NCBI RefSeq assembly: GCF_009763805.1
Contig: NZ_CP046804.1
Location: 1,550,001-1,614,000, forward strand
Direction of reading: 5' to 3'
Source: Vibrio cidicii
GTDB taxonomy: Bacteria; Pseudomonadota; Gammaproteobacteria; Enterobacterales; Vibrionaceae
DNA length: 64,000 nucleotides
Below are positions 56,609 through 64,000 of this stretch, in pieces; position 1 is the first letter of the stretch, and each line of letters starts with the position of its first letter. Under the pieces are notes generated by a model. The model did no database searches. It saw only the letters and a list, made by a program, of their open reading frames with translations, and was not told the origin of the DNA. A program made the translations under genes and the position numbers.

Positions 56609-57793
56609 TTAGTGGTGACCTTCAGCATAATCTGAAGAGTGCTTCTGTAGATATTTGAGGATCAACGCTTCGCTGTCGGTATCGAGGTTGACAAACGCCA
56701 ACATCCCATCGAACATCCCAGGCCAAGTGTTGGCATCAAAATGCGCTTCATCCGGCTGGGTATGACAGACCGAGCAGTTGGTTTTGTACGCTTCACTCGA
56801 TTTTTCCCACACAGGGTTGATGTCATTGAGCATTGACTCTTTTTTGAGCCACACTTTCGCCGCCACTTTTTCCCATGGCAGACCCGTGAGCTCATCAACT
56901 TTTTCTTCGCCCGTGGTCACCACTTTGTCATCCAGAGCCGCTTCTTTTAATAGCGAGGCCACTGCGATGTTTTTGCCGAAATCCTCTTGGATAACACGGC
57001 CAAACCCTTTGGCTTTACGCCAGCCGTCGATCTCAACCTCGACATATTCGCCTTTCGCCTGCAAAACTTTAACCGTAGAGGCGGGGTTCAGCAGGCCCGC
57101 CTCGTTGGTGCCCTGCGCATCAAAATAGATTGGCAGATGGCGCACGCTCACCAGCGCTTTTCCGACCGAGTAATCTGTATTGGAGGCCATCTGTTCTAAG
57201 TCGCCAACGATCCCACCAATGCTGTCCATACCCGCAGGTAGCTTGTGCGCAATGCCTTTGTGACAATCGACGCAGCTCTGATCTTTCTCTGCCGCTTGCT
57301 TCATTTGAATGCGCGCAGTCGGCGACATCAGCGAGAAATCCATCGAGTCATAATCGTGACAATTTTTGCACTCAAGCGATTTGTTGGCCGAGAAACGCTC
57401 CCACTCATGCTTAGCCAGTTCGATACGGCGAGCTTCAAATACACCGGGTTCATCGTAGTTACCAAAAACCTGTGCAAACACCTCTTTAGACGCTTGCATT
57501 TTGCGTGCAATTTTATCTGTCCAGTTGTGCGGAACATGGCAGTCTGGGCAAGTGGCACGAACGCCTGAGTGATTTTTCCAGTGCACCGTCTCTTGCAGTT
57601 CTTGATAAACGTTGTCGCGCATCGTATGGCAACTGATGCAAAACTCTTCTGTGTTGGTGGCTTCCAAGGCCGTATTAAAACCGCCCCAGAAGATTACCCC
57701 AGCGAGAAAGCCGCCCATGGTCAACACACCCAAGCTGATATGCATCGCCGGGCGCGACATAGTACGCCAAATTTTAATGATCATAGATTTCAT
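56609..57793 (-). CDS. torC: Pentahaem c-type cytochrome TorC
   Basis: 394 aa, as E. coli TorC (390). One N-terminal membrane anchor (residues 18-40). NapC/NirT domain with haem motifs CISCH, CPDCH, CKNCH and CVDCH, and the fifth, CSVCH, in the C-terminal domain that contacts TorA. It passes electrons from menaquinol to TorA. ATG 57793 chosen by homology; the frame is open upstream only because torE is shifted into it. Confidence 0.93.
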   Translation of the reverse strand: MKSMIIKIWRTMSRPAMHISLGVLTMGGFLAGVIFWGGFNTALEATNTEEFCISCHTMRDNVYQELQETVHWKNHSGVRATCPDCHVPHNWTDKIARKMQASKEVFAQVFGNYDEPGVFEARRIELAKHEWERFSANKSLECKNCHDYDSMDFSLMSPTARIQMKQAAEKDQSCVDCHKGIAHKLPAGMDSIGGIVGDLEQMASNTDYSVGKALVSVRHLPIYFDAQGTNEAGLLNPASTVKVLQAKGEYVEVEIDGWRKAKGFGRVIQEDFGKNIAVASLLKEAALDDKVVTTGEEKVDELTGLPWEKVAAKVWLKKESMLNDINPVWEKSSEAYKTNCSVCHTQPDEAHFDANTWPGMFDGMLAFVNLDTDSEALILKYLQKHSSDYAEGHH

Positions 57794-57840
57794 GGTTTGT
57801 TCTCTAAAAACGTGTCGAAGATATGGACTGAGGTTAAGAA

Positions 57841-58018
57841 TTAGCCGTGACCGCCAGGAGGACCGAAAAAGAACACTTGCAGCATCCAGACAATAAATCC
57901 ATACCCGCCGACAAAAGCGATACTTAACGCAGGAAAGAGAAACGACCGTAATGAAGAGAAAGGATTGCCACTCTAGGGAGCGTTTTTCACCACTCTCAAT
58001 TTTGTTAACATCACTCAT
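57841..58018 (-). CDS. torE: TorE small membrane protein (frameshifted in this sequence)
   Basis: Corrected length 58 aa: polar start MSDVNKIESGEKRSLEWQSF, one membrane helix (VVLFPALSIAFVGGYGFIVW) and the end FFFGPPGGHG, the TorE/NapE pattern. The frame breaks at GAAAC 57939-57943. Lies 47 bases before torC in the order torECA, usual for Vibrio and Shewanella. Too short to be noticed by length-based gene finding once shifted. Confidence 0.85.
57939..57943. other. Frameshift site GAAAC in torE
   Basis: Minus strand GTCGTTTCTCT where GTCGTTCTCT keeps the frame and yields the expected membrane helix. Confidence 0.85.
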
Positions 58019-58792
58019 ACATTTGCCTACTTTGTATTGGTTTGTTTTGTTTACCTCAATCGAATGCGACGAGGTATTTAACGTCATCTTTAGCAAAATG
58101 TTAGACCATACCATTTGTAGGGTTCAATCAAATCTCGGCTTGCAGCGCCTGTTATTCAACACTTTTTTGAGCTCATCCAGAGATGTGTCTGATTGATATT
58201 TCATGTATAAACTTATGAAAAAATGTGACAATTTACTGAGTTTGCAAATCCGTTAAACCCAAAACATGTGCGCAACATTAACATGCAGAACGAAAGAGAA
58301 TTTTATGGAAAAAGTAGGAAAATTTACCGTTAAGCAAAGTGAGAATGTAAAAAATTTGTAGTGTGAATGCTAAATTTCCATGCCTCCAAAAAGCGCTCTC
58401 GCTGCGAAATATACGTCGGGAATAGACCTGTTTTGCACCACAGATGTTTATCCTATCTCTGCTGGTAAGTCCCCCCGTCAACGATTATTTACTTCAATCA
58501 CTGTATCTTCGATAAGAGAACTGAAATGACGGATTTCAAGCCTTTCTACAAGATAAACGCGTCAGTGAAATTCCAAAGTACACTAAAAATAACTCTTTAA
58601 TTTTAGATAGCTTAGCGAGGGAAAAGATACACACGCCCTTTACGATGAGTTATCCACAGAAAATGTGGATAACCTGAACTATTTGTCCAACGTAGCGGCG
58701 CTGAAAGAGGCTCATTGCCGATTTACGTATCACACGTTTGCAATATCCAATCACTATAGTGTCACCAATGGCTTAGATAGGGACCGTTGGCA
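58019..58792. other. Intergenic region upstream of torE
   Basis: About 770 AT-rich bases holding the tor promoter on the minus strand. It also contains an 18-codon ORF (ATG 58304) and a 24-codon ORF (ATG 58525), neither convincing, and two facing DnaA boxes at 58650-58672. No TorR box close to consensus was found. Confidence 0.5.
58650..58672. promoter_or_regulatory. Inverted pair of perfect DnaA boxes
   Basis: TTATCCACA (58650-58658) and its reverse complement TGTGGATAA (58664-58672) are separated by five bases. Both match the strong DnaA box consensus exactly; arms extend to 10 bp. Could alternatively be read as a hairpin. Confidence 0.6.
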
Positions 58793-58921
58793 ATGGAAAA
58801 TTTTGGCTTGGCAAGCTTGCACAGACACGAAAATGAGTTAGAAGAAGGGGTTTTAGACTGGCTCAAACATGAACCCGAAGAGCTCGTGGAGTTCAAAGAA
58901 TGGATTGAATTTCACCAATAG
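58793..58921 (+). CDS. Small acidic hypothetical protein (42 aa)
   Basis: ATG 58793 to TAG 58921. Protein-like composition: mostly Glu, Leu, His and Trp in a likely amphipathic helix (LDWLKHEPEELVEFKEWIEF). GGGA lies about 10 bases before the ATG, a modest binding site. A strong terminator follows 30 bases later, which supports a real transcript. No recognised family. Confidence 0.5.
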   Translation: MENFGLASLHRHENELEEGVLDWLKHEPEELVEFKEWIEFHQ

Positions 58922-58952
58922 TCGATGAATGAATTAAGCGACACATAAAAGA

Positions 58953-58972
58953 AGGGCAGACTCGCGTCTGCC
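58953..58972. terminator. Terminator between convergent small ORF and focA
   Basis: GGGCAGAC-TCGC-GTCTGCCC, an 8-bp GC-rich stem followed by TATTGTTT. Confidence 0.8.
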
Positions 58973-58982
58973 CTATTGTTTG

Positions 58983-59826
58983 TCAGTCTCTTAGGTAAAT
59001 TAACCAATACCACATGCCGACAAACACACCGCCACCAATGATGTTCCCCAACGTCACTGGTAGTAAGTTATTGATTAAGAAATTACTCATGGTCAAATCG
59101 GCGTAATCAGCGATATTGACACCCGTTACTTGCCAGAATTCTGCAGGCGCAAACAGTTTGATGCCAACCGCCATCGGAACCTGAAACATATTCGCAATAC
59201 AGTGCTCAAAACCCGCCGAAACAAACATCGCTACTGGCAGAATCATCACCGTGATTTTATCCGTTAGCGTACGACCACTAAAGGTCATCCAAACGGCGAT
59301 ACAAACCAGCACATTACACATGATGCCAAGCGCAACAGCCTGAAAGAAACCGTGATGCAGCTTGTGTTGGGAAATTGCCATGGCATTTAGACCGACTTGC
59401 CCGTGGTCAAACATGTACTGTTTGGTGGTCAGCATACAGGCCACCAGCAAAATGGCCCCAACCAAGTTGCCCACGTACACAACCATCCAGTTTCTTAAAC
59501 AGCACTCGCCATGAAATCTTTCCACTTGCTCTTGCAACCAAAGTGAGTACCGAGCTAGTAAAGAGTTCCCCGCCCGTCACCACAACTAAAATCAGGCCTA
59601 AACTAAAAGCCAAGCCCCCGACCAAACGCGTCATCCCCCAAGGAAGATCGCCAGCGCCGGTTGTGACTGTGGTATAGAAAACAAACGCGATGCCAATGTG
59701 AATCCCCGCAGAAATAGCGAGTAAAAAAGATTTCACTGGGTCTTTAGTTGCTTTGCCTTCACCGATCTCTGCCGCTCTTTCAGCAGCCTGGGGTGGCAGT
59801 AGCGAGTCAAACTGATTGAAGTTCAT
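58983..59826 (-). CDS. focA: Formate channel FocA (frameshifted in this sequence)
   Basis: Corrected length 280 aa, six membrane segments. Closely follows E. coli FocA: PVKSFLLAISAGIHIGIAFV, GGELFTSSVL, KNWMVVYVGNLVGA, GFEHCIANMF and the end GMWYWLIYLRD. Pentameric formate/formic acid channel of anaerobic metabolism, fitting the tor genes beside it. The frame breaks at GTTTC 59490-59494; removing one base restores KNWMVVY. Confidence 0.88.
59490..59494. other. Frameshift site GTTTC in focA
   Basis: Minus strand AAGAAACTGG where AAGAACTGG keeps the frame. Confidence 0.85.
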
Positions 59827-60007
59827 TGGTGGTTACAATTAGAAACAATTCCGAATGGCGCGGATAATCTCTCCTTTTCCAGACTTTTTCAAGGGGCATT
59901 TGGAATGTTTACAAAATTTGTTGCTTTCGTGACGACAAAAACCATCGTCCATCACACTCTGTAGATCCCTTTTGTTGTTAAAAAACAAGCTTCAGGAATA
60001 CCAAATA

Positions 60008-60043
60008 CAAAAACGCCCTGATATTGTTGCCAATATCAGGGCG
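60008..60043 (-). terminator. Terminator of coiled-coil lipoprotein gene
   Basis: CGCCCTGATATTG pairs perfectly with CAATATCAGGGCG around TTGC (13-bp stem); five Ts follow on the minus strand. Confidence 0.9.
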
Positions 60044-60060
60044 AAAAACAGGGGTCAGTA

Positions 60061-61410
60061 TTACTCAGTAGCGGTAGCAGGCGCCACTTCGGTTTCCACG
60101 ACTTCCGCTTCGACTGTGGGTACTGATTCAACTGGTGCAGCATCTACCGCTTCGCTTTCCACCGGAGTGTCTGAAACTGCGCTTTCGCCTTTTACTGGTT
60201 GAGGTGCGATAGGCTGGCTGAGCACCAACTGCTGTTTCAGATTCGCAATCAGCTCTTCAAGGCTCTTGATGTGCGATGCTTCGCGATCAATTTGCGCTTG
60301 CAGAGAAGCTTCACGCTTGCTGGCTTTTTCTGCCGCTTTTTGTTGCTCGCTGTTTTTCGCATTCAGTTCAGACACTTTGCGTTTTAGCGCGGTCACTTCA
60401 TCCGCCAAATCAGAGGTTTTATCTGCTGCGTGCAACTTTTCTACGCTTGCTAAGATTTTCTCTGTCTGTTCACGCAGCATGACATTGCGATAATCAGAGC
60501 CATCAACGGCTTTTGAAATGGCCAGCAGTTTGTTTTCGATCTCTAGAACCGAGTTTTCAAACTTCTCATCTTCCACTGAAGCCAGTAGCTTCACTTGGTG
60601 AGTCACTTGCTTAACGTGCTCGATTTCAAACTTCGCATTGAATACCGCTTGTTCGATCGCCGTTTTGTCACGTGGGTTGGTCTGCGCAATATTGGCCGCA
60701 ATATTCACCACGTTTTCCGCTGTCGCAAAACTCACTGGCGCAACTTCGTTAAAATCCTCTTTCTTCAACGTTTTCAGTTCTTGCTGTAGCGGAAGAATGT
60801 AGATTTTCTTAACGACTTTGATTTCAAGCTGTTTAGCGTTGTTGAGGAACTCCACTTGCTTCGCTTGAGCGTCTTCGAGCTCATCGACCACCACATAAGT
60901 GAAGAGTTTTTTGTACTGAACCGCCAAGCGATCATAATCCGCTTTGTAGTAGCTCACCGCGTCGATCTCATCGAGATATTCCATTTGAGCAATCGAATCG
61001 GCCAGAATAACGTCTGCTTTTTGTTTTAAGGTTTCTAGAGCACGATAGTTTTGCTCAACAAGCTTAATCTGTTCATCGTACGCTTGCGCATAAGTGTCGC
61101 TCGAAAAGAGCGAGTAGCTTTTACCCGCAAGTGACGGCTCTTTCTCTATTTCCGCATAGATCTTGCCAGCTTCTTTCCAAGCATTGAGCAGATCACGGTA
61201 GTTTTCTGGCGCATAAACGTTAAGAGCACTCACCTCTGCCAAAGTCTCAACCCAGTACTTGTGAGACTTTTGCACACCCTTAAATGGCGCACTGGTATCT
61301 TGGCTTGCTTGGTTGGTTTCACTCGCCGTTGCGTTCTCTTCTGGGGTGGATTGGCAGCCAACAATCGTCAACAGCATCGACACTGCCAATGCCAACTTCA
61401 TCTTTTTCAT
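60061..61410 (-). CDS. Coiled-coil lipoprotein of unknown function
   Basis: 449 aa. Lipoprotein signal with lipobox IVGC (Cys 19). A Ser/Thr/Gln-rich linker follows, then a mainly helical body (residues 45-300) and a strong coiled coil (about 320-395, ALKRKVSELNAKNSEQQKAA). The tail (400-449) is low-complexity, rich in Pro, Val, Glu and Ala, with repeated VES/VEAE/VET units. An envelope-spanning or scaffold role is possible; no domain recognised. Confidence 0.8.
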   Translation of the reverse strand: MKKMKLALAVSMLLTIVGCQSTPEENATASETNQASQDTSAPFKGVQKSHKYWVETLAEVSALNVYAPENYRDLLNAWKEAGKIYAEIEKEPSLAGKSYSLFSSDTYAQAYDEQIKLVEQNYRALETLKQKADVILADSIAQMEYLDEIDAVSYYKADYDRLAVQYKKLFTYVVVDELEDAQAKQVEFLNNAKQLEIKVVKKIYILPLQQELKTLKKEDFNEVAPVSFATAENVVNIAANIAQTNPRDKTAIEQAVFNAKFEIEHVKQVTHQVKLLASVEDEKFENSVLEIENKLLAISKAVDGSDYRNVMLREQTEKILASVEKLHAADKTSDLADEVTALKRKVSELNAKNSEQQKAAEKASKREASLQAQIDREASHIKSLEELIANLKQQLVLSQPIAPQPVKGESAVSDTPVESEAVDAAPVESVPTVEAEVVETEVAPATATE

Positions 61411-61749
61411 TGCTTTTTCCTTTTCTACGGCTCATCGGCTGCTTTTTTGTCTTCTGGCGAAAAAGAGTTACCACAAAAATGGGGTCTACAACCAAGACAA
61501 ATACGCGTTGACGTTGCAACCAACACACCGCTCATTTCATAAACTTTCCTAAATATAATACAACTGATGTGCAAATAATACGTTGCATTGATTGGGTGAA
61601 TAATAAAACAGCGTTTCTTGTGCAAAGGCTTTTTCAGTGCACAAAATGAAGCACAATCTTTCAGACACTTAACATTTATTGACCTTATTCATTGTCAGAC
61701 GCGCTCAGTCGTACTAAGTTGAAACCACAATGATAATCGGAGTATGTCC
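61411..61749. other. Divergent intergenic region
   Basis: About 340 AT-rich bases between the lipoprotein gene and the TIGR02647 gene. Presumably carries both promoters. No clear operator or RNA structure seen. Confidence 0.45.
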
Positions 61750-61983
61750 ATGAAATTTACCGAAGAGCACATCGCAGAACTGAACCTATTGCTTCAGTTC
61801 GATTTAAGTAGCGCAGCCACAGGTATTAAAGTTCACAAAGATGCCGCTCAATCGACGCAAGAAGCGGTAAAACGTCTATTTGACAAAGGTTTATGCACGC
61901 AAATTGATGGCGGTTATTTAACCGACGAAGGAATTGAAGTCGCAGAGCATGCGGAGCGTACGCTCAGAGTACTCAGTTCTTAG
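61750..61983 (+). CDS. TIGR02647 family small protein
   Basis: 77 aa, soluble, winged-helix-like (KFTEEHIAELNLLLQFDLSS, then GGYLTDEGIEVAEHAE). Matches the TIGR02647 family of marine gammaproteobacteria, function unknown. ATG 61750 is preferred: GGAG is 7 bases before it but only one base before the in-frame ATG at 61744. Its end overlaps the convergent gene by 11 bases. Confidence 0.8.
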   Translation: MKFTEEHIAELNLLLQFDLSSAATGIKVHKDAAQSTQEAVKRLFDKGLCTQIDGGYLTDEGIEVAEHAERTLRVLSS

Positions 61984-62719
61984 TCTTATTGGATAGACGC
62001 TTTACGCGCTCAATAATGGCCTGCCTATCAACTTGAGCCAATCCTTGATTAAAAGTATCACGCCACTGAATTCCCAGTGGCGTGTTTTTAAAGGCAATAT
62101 GAAGCTGTTTTTCGACCAACAACTTCTCATTCATTTTCACTCGCTGACGGAGAAAATCCGCTTTAGGATCCGCTTCCACCAAGTAAGCTAAAACATTGGC
62201 ATCAATCACCGCAATATCCAGCCGACCCTTAGCAACCAGATAAATGTTCAATAAATCGTTGGCGCTTTGCTCAACGTAGAGTTGCTGCGCAGCGATCATC
62301 GCATCCAACTCCGGTGTATTGATATAGTCCTGCACGACGCCGACCCGAAAAGGTATGATGTCTCTCAAGCTCTTCCAACCTATAGGCTTATTGATATTTT
62401 CTACAAACCCGAGCGGGCCGCTACCAAGAGAAGTCGAAAACACATACTCTTGGGTGGCAAACTCATATTCAGGAAAGTAGCCGACGAATTGCTCACTTTT
62501 CGCTACTTTGGCAATTGCTCTTGGCCAAGGATGAAACTCCACTTCTAGTGCATATCCCATCGCTAAAAATGCTTCGCGAGCAATCGCTACCGAGTAACCA
62601 TTTTCGGGTAAGTTGGCTCCAGAATATGGCGGCCATTCCAATGAGGTGAGGTACACCTTGGGCATTTCAGCTCGGCACACCACACTGTAACAAAGTATTA
62701 AAACCACCAACCACTTCAT
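61973..62719 (-). CDS. Periplasmic solute-binding protein (SBP_bac_3 type)
   Basis: 248 aa with signal peptide (residues 1-18, cut after CRA). SBP_bac_3-like: LTSLEWPPYSGANLPENGYS at the N terminus and YLVAKGRLDIAVIDANVLAY in the middle. No permease or ATPase nearby; such orphan proteins are common in Vibrio and may feed a sensor or a remote transporter. Starts at ATG 62719; the preceding in-frame GTG is also possible. Confidence 0.82.
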   Translation of the reverse strand: MKWLVVLILCYSVVCRAEMPKVYLTSLEWPPYSGANLPENGYSVAIAREAFLAMGYALEVEFHPWPRAIAKVAKSEQFVGYFPEYEFATQEYVFSTSLGSGPLGFVENINKPIGWKSLRDIIPFRVGVVQDYINTPELDAMIAAQQLYVEQSANDLLNIYLVAKGRLDIAVIDANVLAYLVEADPKADFLRQRVKMNEKLLVEKQLHIAFKNTPLGIQWRDTFNQGLAQVDRQAIIERVKRLSNKTKN

Positions 62720-63017
62720 CACGGCTGCTCTCTCACTACTGATGGAGTACTTAGTAAAGATAATGCCAGATGGTTTAAGATGCGACTTTAACTCGCGACT
62801 TACATCGCTGCACCTCGTAGGATGAGAGTGAGCCAGATGTTGCTTTTCACTTTATTGCCTACATCCGCGTAACTCACTTAATTTCTAGGCAGACCCACTA
62901 TTTGAGCTCGCTTGCAAGCGTTAGCTTAATTCGGCTGGTATTTTTAGCAGAACACTGGTTAGATGCGCTTAATATTGTAATGGGTACTGTTTTGAGAAAT
63001 TGATTTAAGGTTTAGCG
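62720..63017. other. Intergenic region, divergent promoters
   Basis: About 300 bases between divergent genes. No ORF, hairpin with T tract, or recognised site. Confidence 0.4.
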
Positions 63018-63872
63018 ATGAAAAACATTCTTATCATTGGAGCGGGTTGGCTCGGTTTCCCTCTAGCACAAACACTCACAACGCTTGGCCATACGGTGTT
63101 TATTACCCGTCGCTCACAAGAGGCGCTCGAAAGCCTCGATTTTCCCCAAAGCAGAAAATGGCCGCTGGATCTCAATCATTCTGATGCACACCAACAGCTC
63201 AGCCACTATCTCAATACAAGAAAATTTGACGTGGTCATTGGCTGTTTTCCTCCCGGCTTTCGCAAGGGCCAAGGCGCTGAGTATGCCCAGCACTGGCAAC
63301 TGATTGTCGATGCGCTTCGCAGCTCACATGCAACTAAGGTGATAATGATAAGCTCAACCACGGTTTATCCAAATCGTGCTGAGAAAATGGTCGAAGATGC
63401 GGCCAATTTGGCGATAGCGCAAAATAATCACCAATTTAGCGACAAAGCGCGCATCATGCTGCAAGCAGAGGACGCACTGATCCAATCTGACCACCCTTTC
63501 ACCATTTTGCGCTTGAGTGGCTTGATTGGACCACAACGTCATCCGGCACGCTTTGTCGCACACTTAAAGCAAGTGAGCCGTCTTGCACCTGCCAATATGT
63601 TACATCAGCAAGACGCAGTGAGCGCCGCGTTTTTTGCCGTCACTCATGCTGATGATCAGATCCTCAACGTGACAACGCCGCGCACCGTCGATAAGGCGAC
63701 GTTTTATCAAAGCGCTTTAGAAGCGGCTGGGATGCCCGGGGGGTTACCTGAGAGAGTCGATGTGGCAGATAAAGAGATCAGCGCCGAAAAGCTGCTCTCA
63801 CTGGGGTTTGAGTTTCACTATCAATCCACTTTGGATGCCTTGTCACTGCCTAGCGAGGCAAAGGGGCAGTAA
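63018..63872 (+). CDS. NAD(P)-binding epimerase-like protein (YeeZ type)
   Basis: 284 aa. Rossmann motif GAGWLGFPLA (residues 7-16), then SSTTVYPN and the LRLSGLIGPQRHP segment, as in YeeZ/YlbE-like SDR proteins. The Tyr-Lys catalytic pair of true epimerases is not evident, so enzymatic role is uncertain. GGTTTAGCG precedes the ATG with no strong binding site. Confidence 0.8.
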   Translation: MKNILIIGAGWLGFPLAQTLTTLGHTVFITRRSQEALESLDFPQSRKWPLDLNHSDAHQQLSHYLNTRKFDVVIGCFPPGFRKGQGAEYAQHWQLIVDALRSSHATKVIMISSTTVYPNRAEKMVEDAANLAIAQNNHQFSDKARIMLQAEDALIQSDHPFTILRLSGLIGPQRHPARFVAHLKQVSRLAPANMLHQQDAVSAAFFAVTHADDQILNVTTPRTVDKATFYQSALEAAGMPGGLPERVDVADKEISAEKLLSLGFEFHYQSTLDALSLPSEAKGQ

Positions 63873-63923
63873 AAAGGTGAGACAACGGGCTGTCATAAAA
63901 AGCTAAGGCAGCCCTAAAATACG

Positions 63924-64000
63924 TTACTTACCAAGCGCTTCTTTGTAGTGCTGACGACAAACCGACACATAGCGATCATTGCCACCAATAGCGACCTGAT
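63924..64000 (-). CDS. tdk: Thymidine kinase, C-terminal fragment
   Basis: Only the last 25 codons are in the window. They read QVAIGGNDRYVSVCRQHYKE then ALGK and stop, matching the zinc-ribbon end of type II thymidine kinase (GGNxRYVSVCRxHY). The rest lies beyond the right edge. Confidence 0.85.
   Translation of the reverse strand, partial: QVAIGGNDRYVSVCRQHYKEALGK

Noticed and set aside
56609..58114. Single 501-codon frame that fuses TorE to TorC
   Set aside because: The fusion arises only from the extra base at 57939-57943. With it removed, TorE ends at 57841 and TorC starts at 57793 as separate proteins of normal size.
58304..58360. 18-codon ORF MEKVGKFTVKQSENVKNL
   Set aside because: It has a weak binding site, but it is very short with no terminator or recognised relative; not enough to call.
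1..64000. dnd or ssp phosphorothioation genes inside the window
   Set aside because: None found. The Dnd idea rests only on the GAAC/GTTC signature of the frameshifts and needs the rest of the genome.

Overview
The window looks like a Vibrio chromosome, probably close to V. vulnificus. It is a run of housekeeping and respiratory genes with Vibrio-type neighbours: a FabV enoyl-ACP reductase start at the left edge, psrA-fadE, radD / rsuA-bcr, a NutA-type 5'-nucleotidase, psp and sap operons side by side, a Mn-dependent pyrophosphatase beside a MneA-like manganese exporter, torECA, focA, and the end of a thymidine kinase gene at the right edge. The species is inferred from protein likeness and gene order only. 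I saw no tRNA, rRNA, CRISPR array or prophage.

Layout. 1-3300: fatty-acid metabolism (fabV start, fadE, psrA, with adjoining PsrA-like and FadR-like operators). 3478-10850: a possible leader peptide, nhaA, an Att-type ABC exporter with a lipocalin-like protein, and a MATE pump. 10960-17060: an SDR protein, a DUF2913 protein, bcr, rsuA, radD. 17140-25990: PepSY protein plus PhoPQ-like two-component pair, rplY, nutA, a small gene behind a structured leader, a DUF1289 protein, a META lipoprotein, a ferredoxin-domain relic, an RNA methyltransferase and a pseudouridine synthase. 26097-34859: a chemoreceptor and an NSS transporter, separated by three head-to-tail copies of one 1.89-kb group II intron placed just after the NSS terminator. 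35204-40301: cls, metC, tag and half of an RND pump gene. 40373-49225: pspABC (sigma-54 promoter), pspF, sapABCDF and a DUF2927 gene. 49306-53953: a DUF2750 gene, ppaC, an mneA-like gene and an alpha-galactosidase. 54120-59826: torA, torC, torE, a 42-codon ORF and focA. 60061-64000: a coiled-coil lipoprotein, a TIGR02647 protein, a periplasmic binding protein, an epimerase-like protein and tdk.

The most striking feature is not a gene. Ten coding regions are broken by single-base frameshifts: the ABC permease, bcr, intron RT copy 3, the RND remnant, pspA, sapC, ppaC, torA (twice), torE and focA. That makes eleven events. In all eleven, the repair is to remove one A (or T) from GAAAC (or GTTTC), giving GAAC (or GTTC). 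GAAC/GTTC is the classical DndABCDE phosphorothioation motif. A systematic read error at modified or motif-specific sites is therefore more likely than ten true pseudogenes. The genes are annotated as CDS where the protein is otherwise complete.

Other points worth attention: the perfect tandem array of a class-C-like intron; a leader RNA whose closing helix covers a ribosome binding site (22662-22753); two perfect DnaA boxes facing each other (58650-58672); and tandem Fur-like boxes in front of the manganese exporter.
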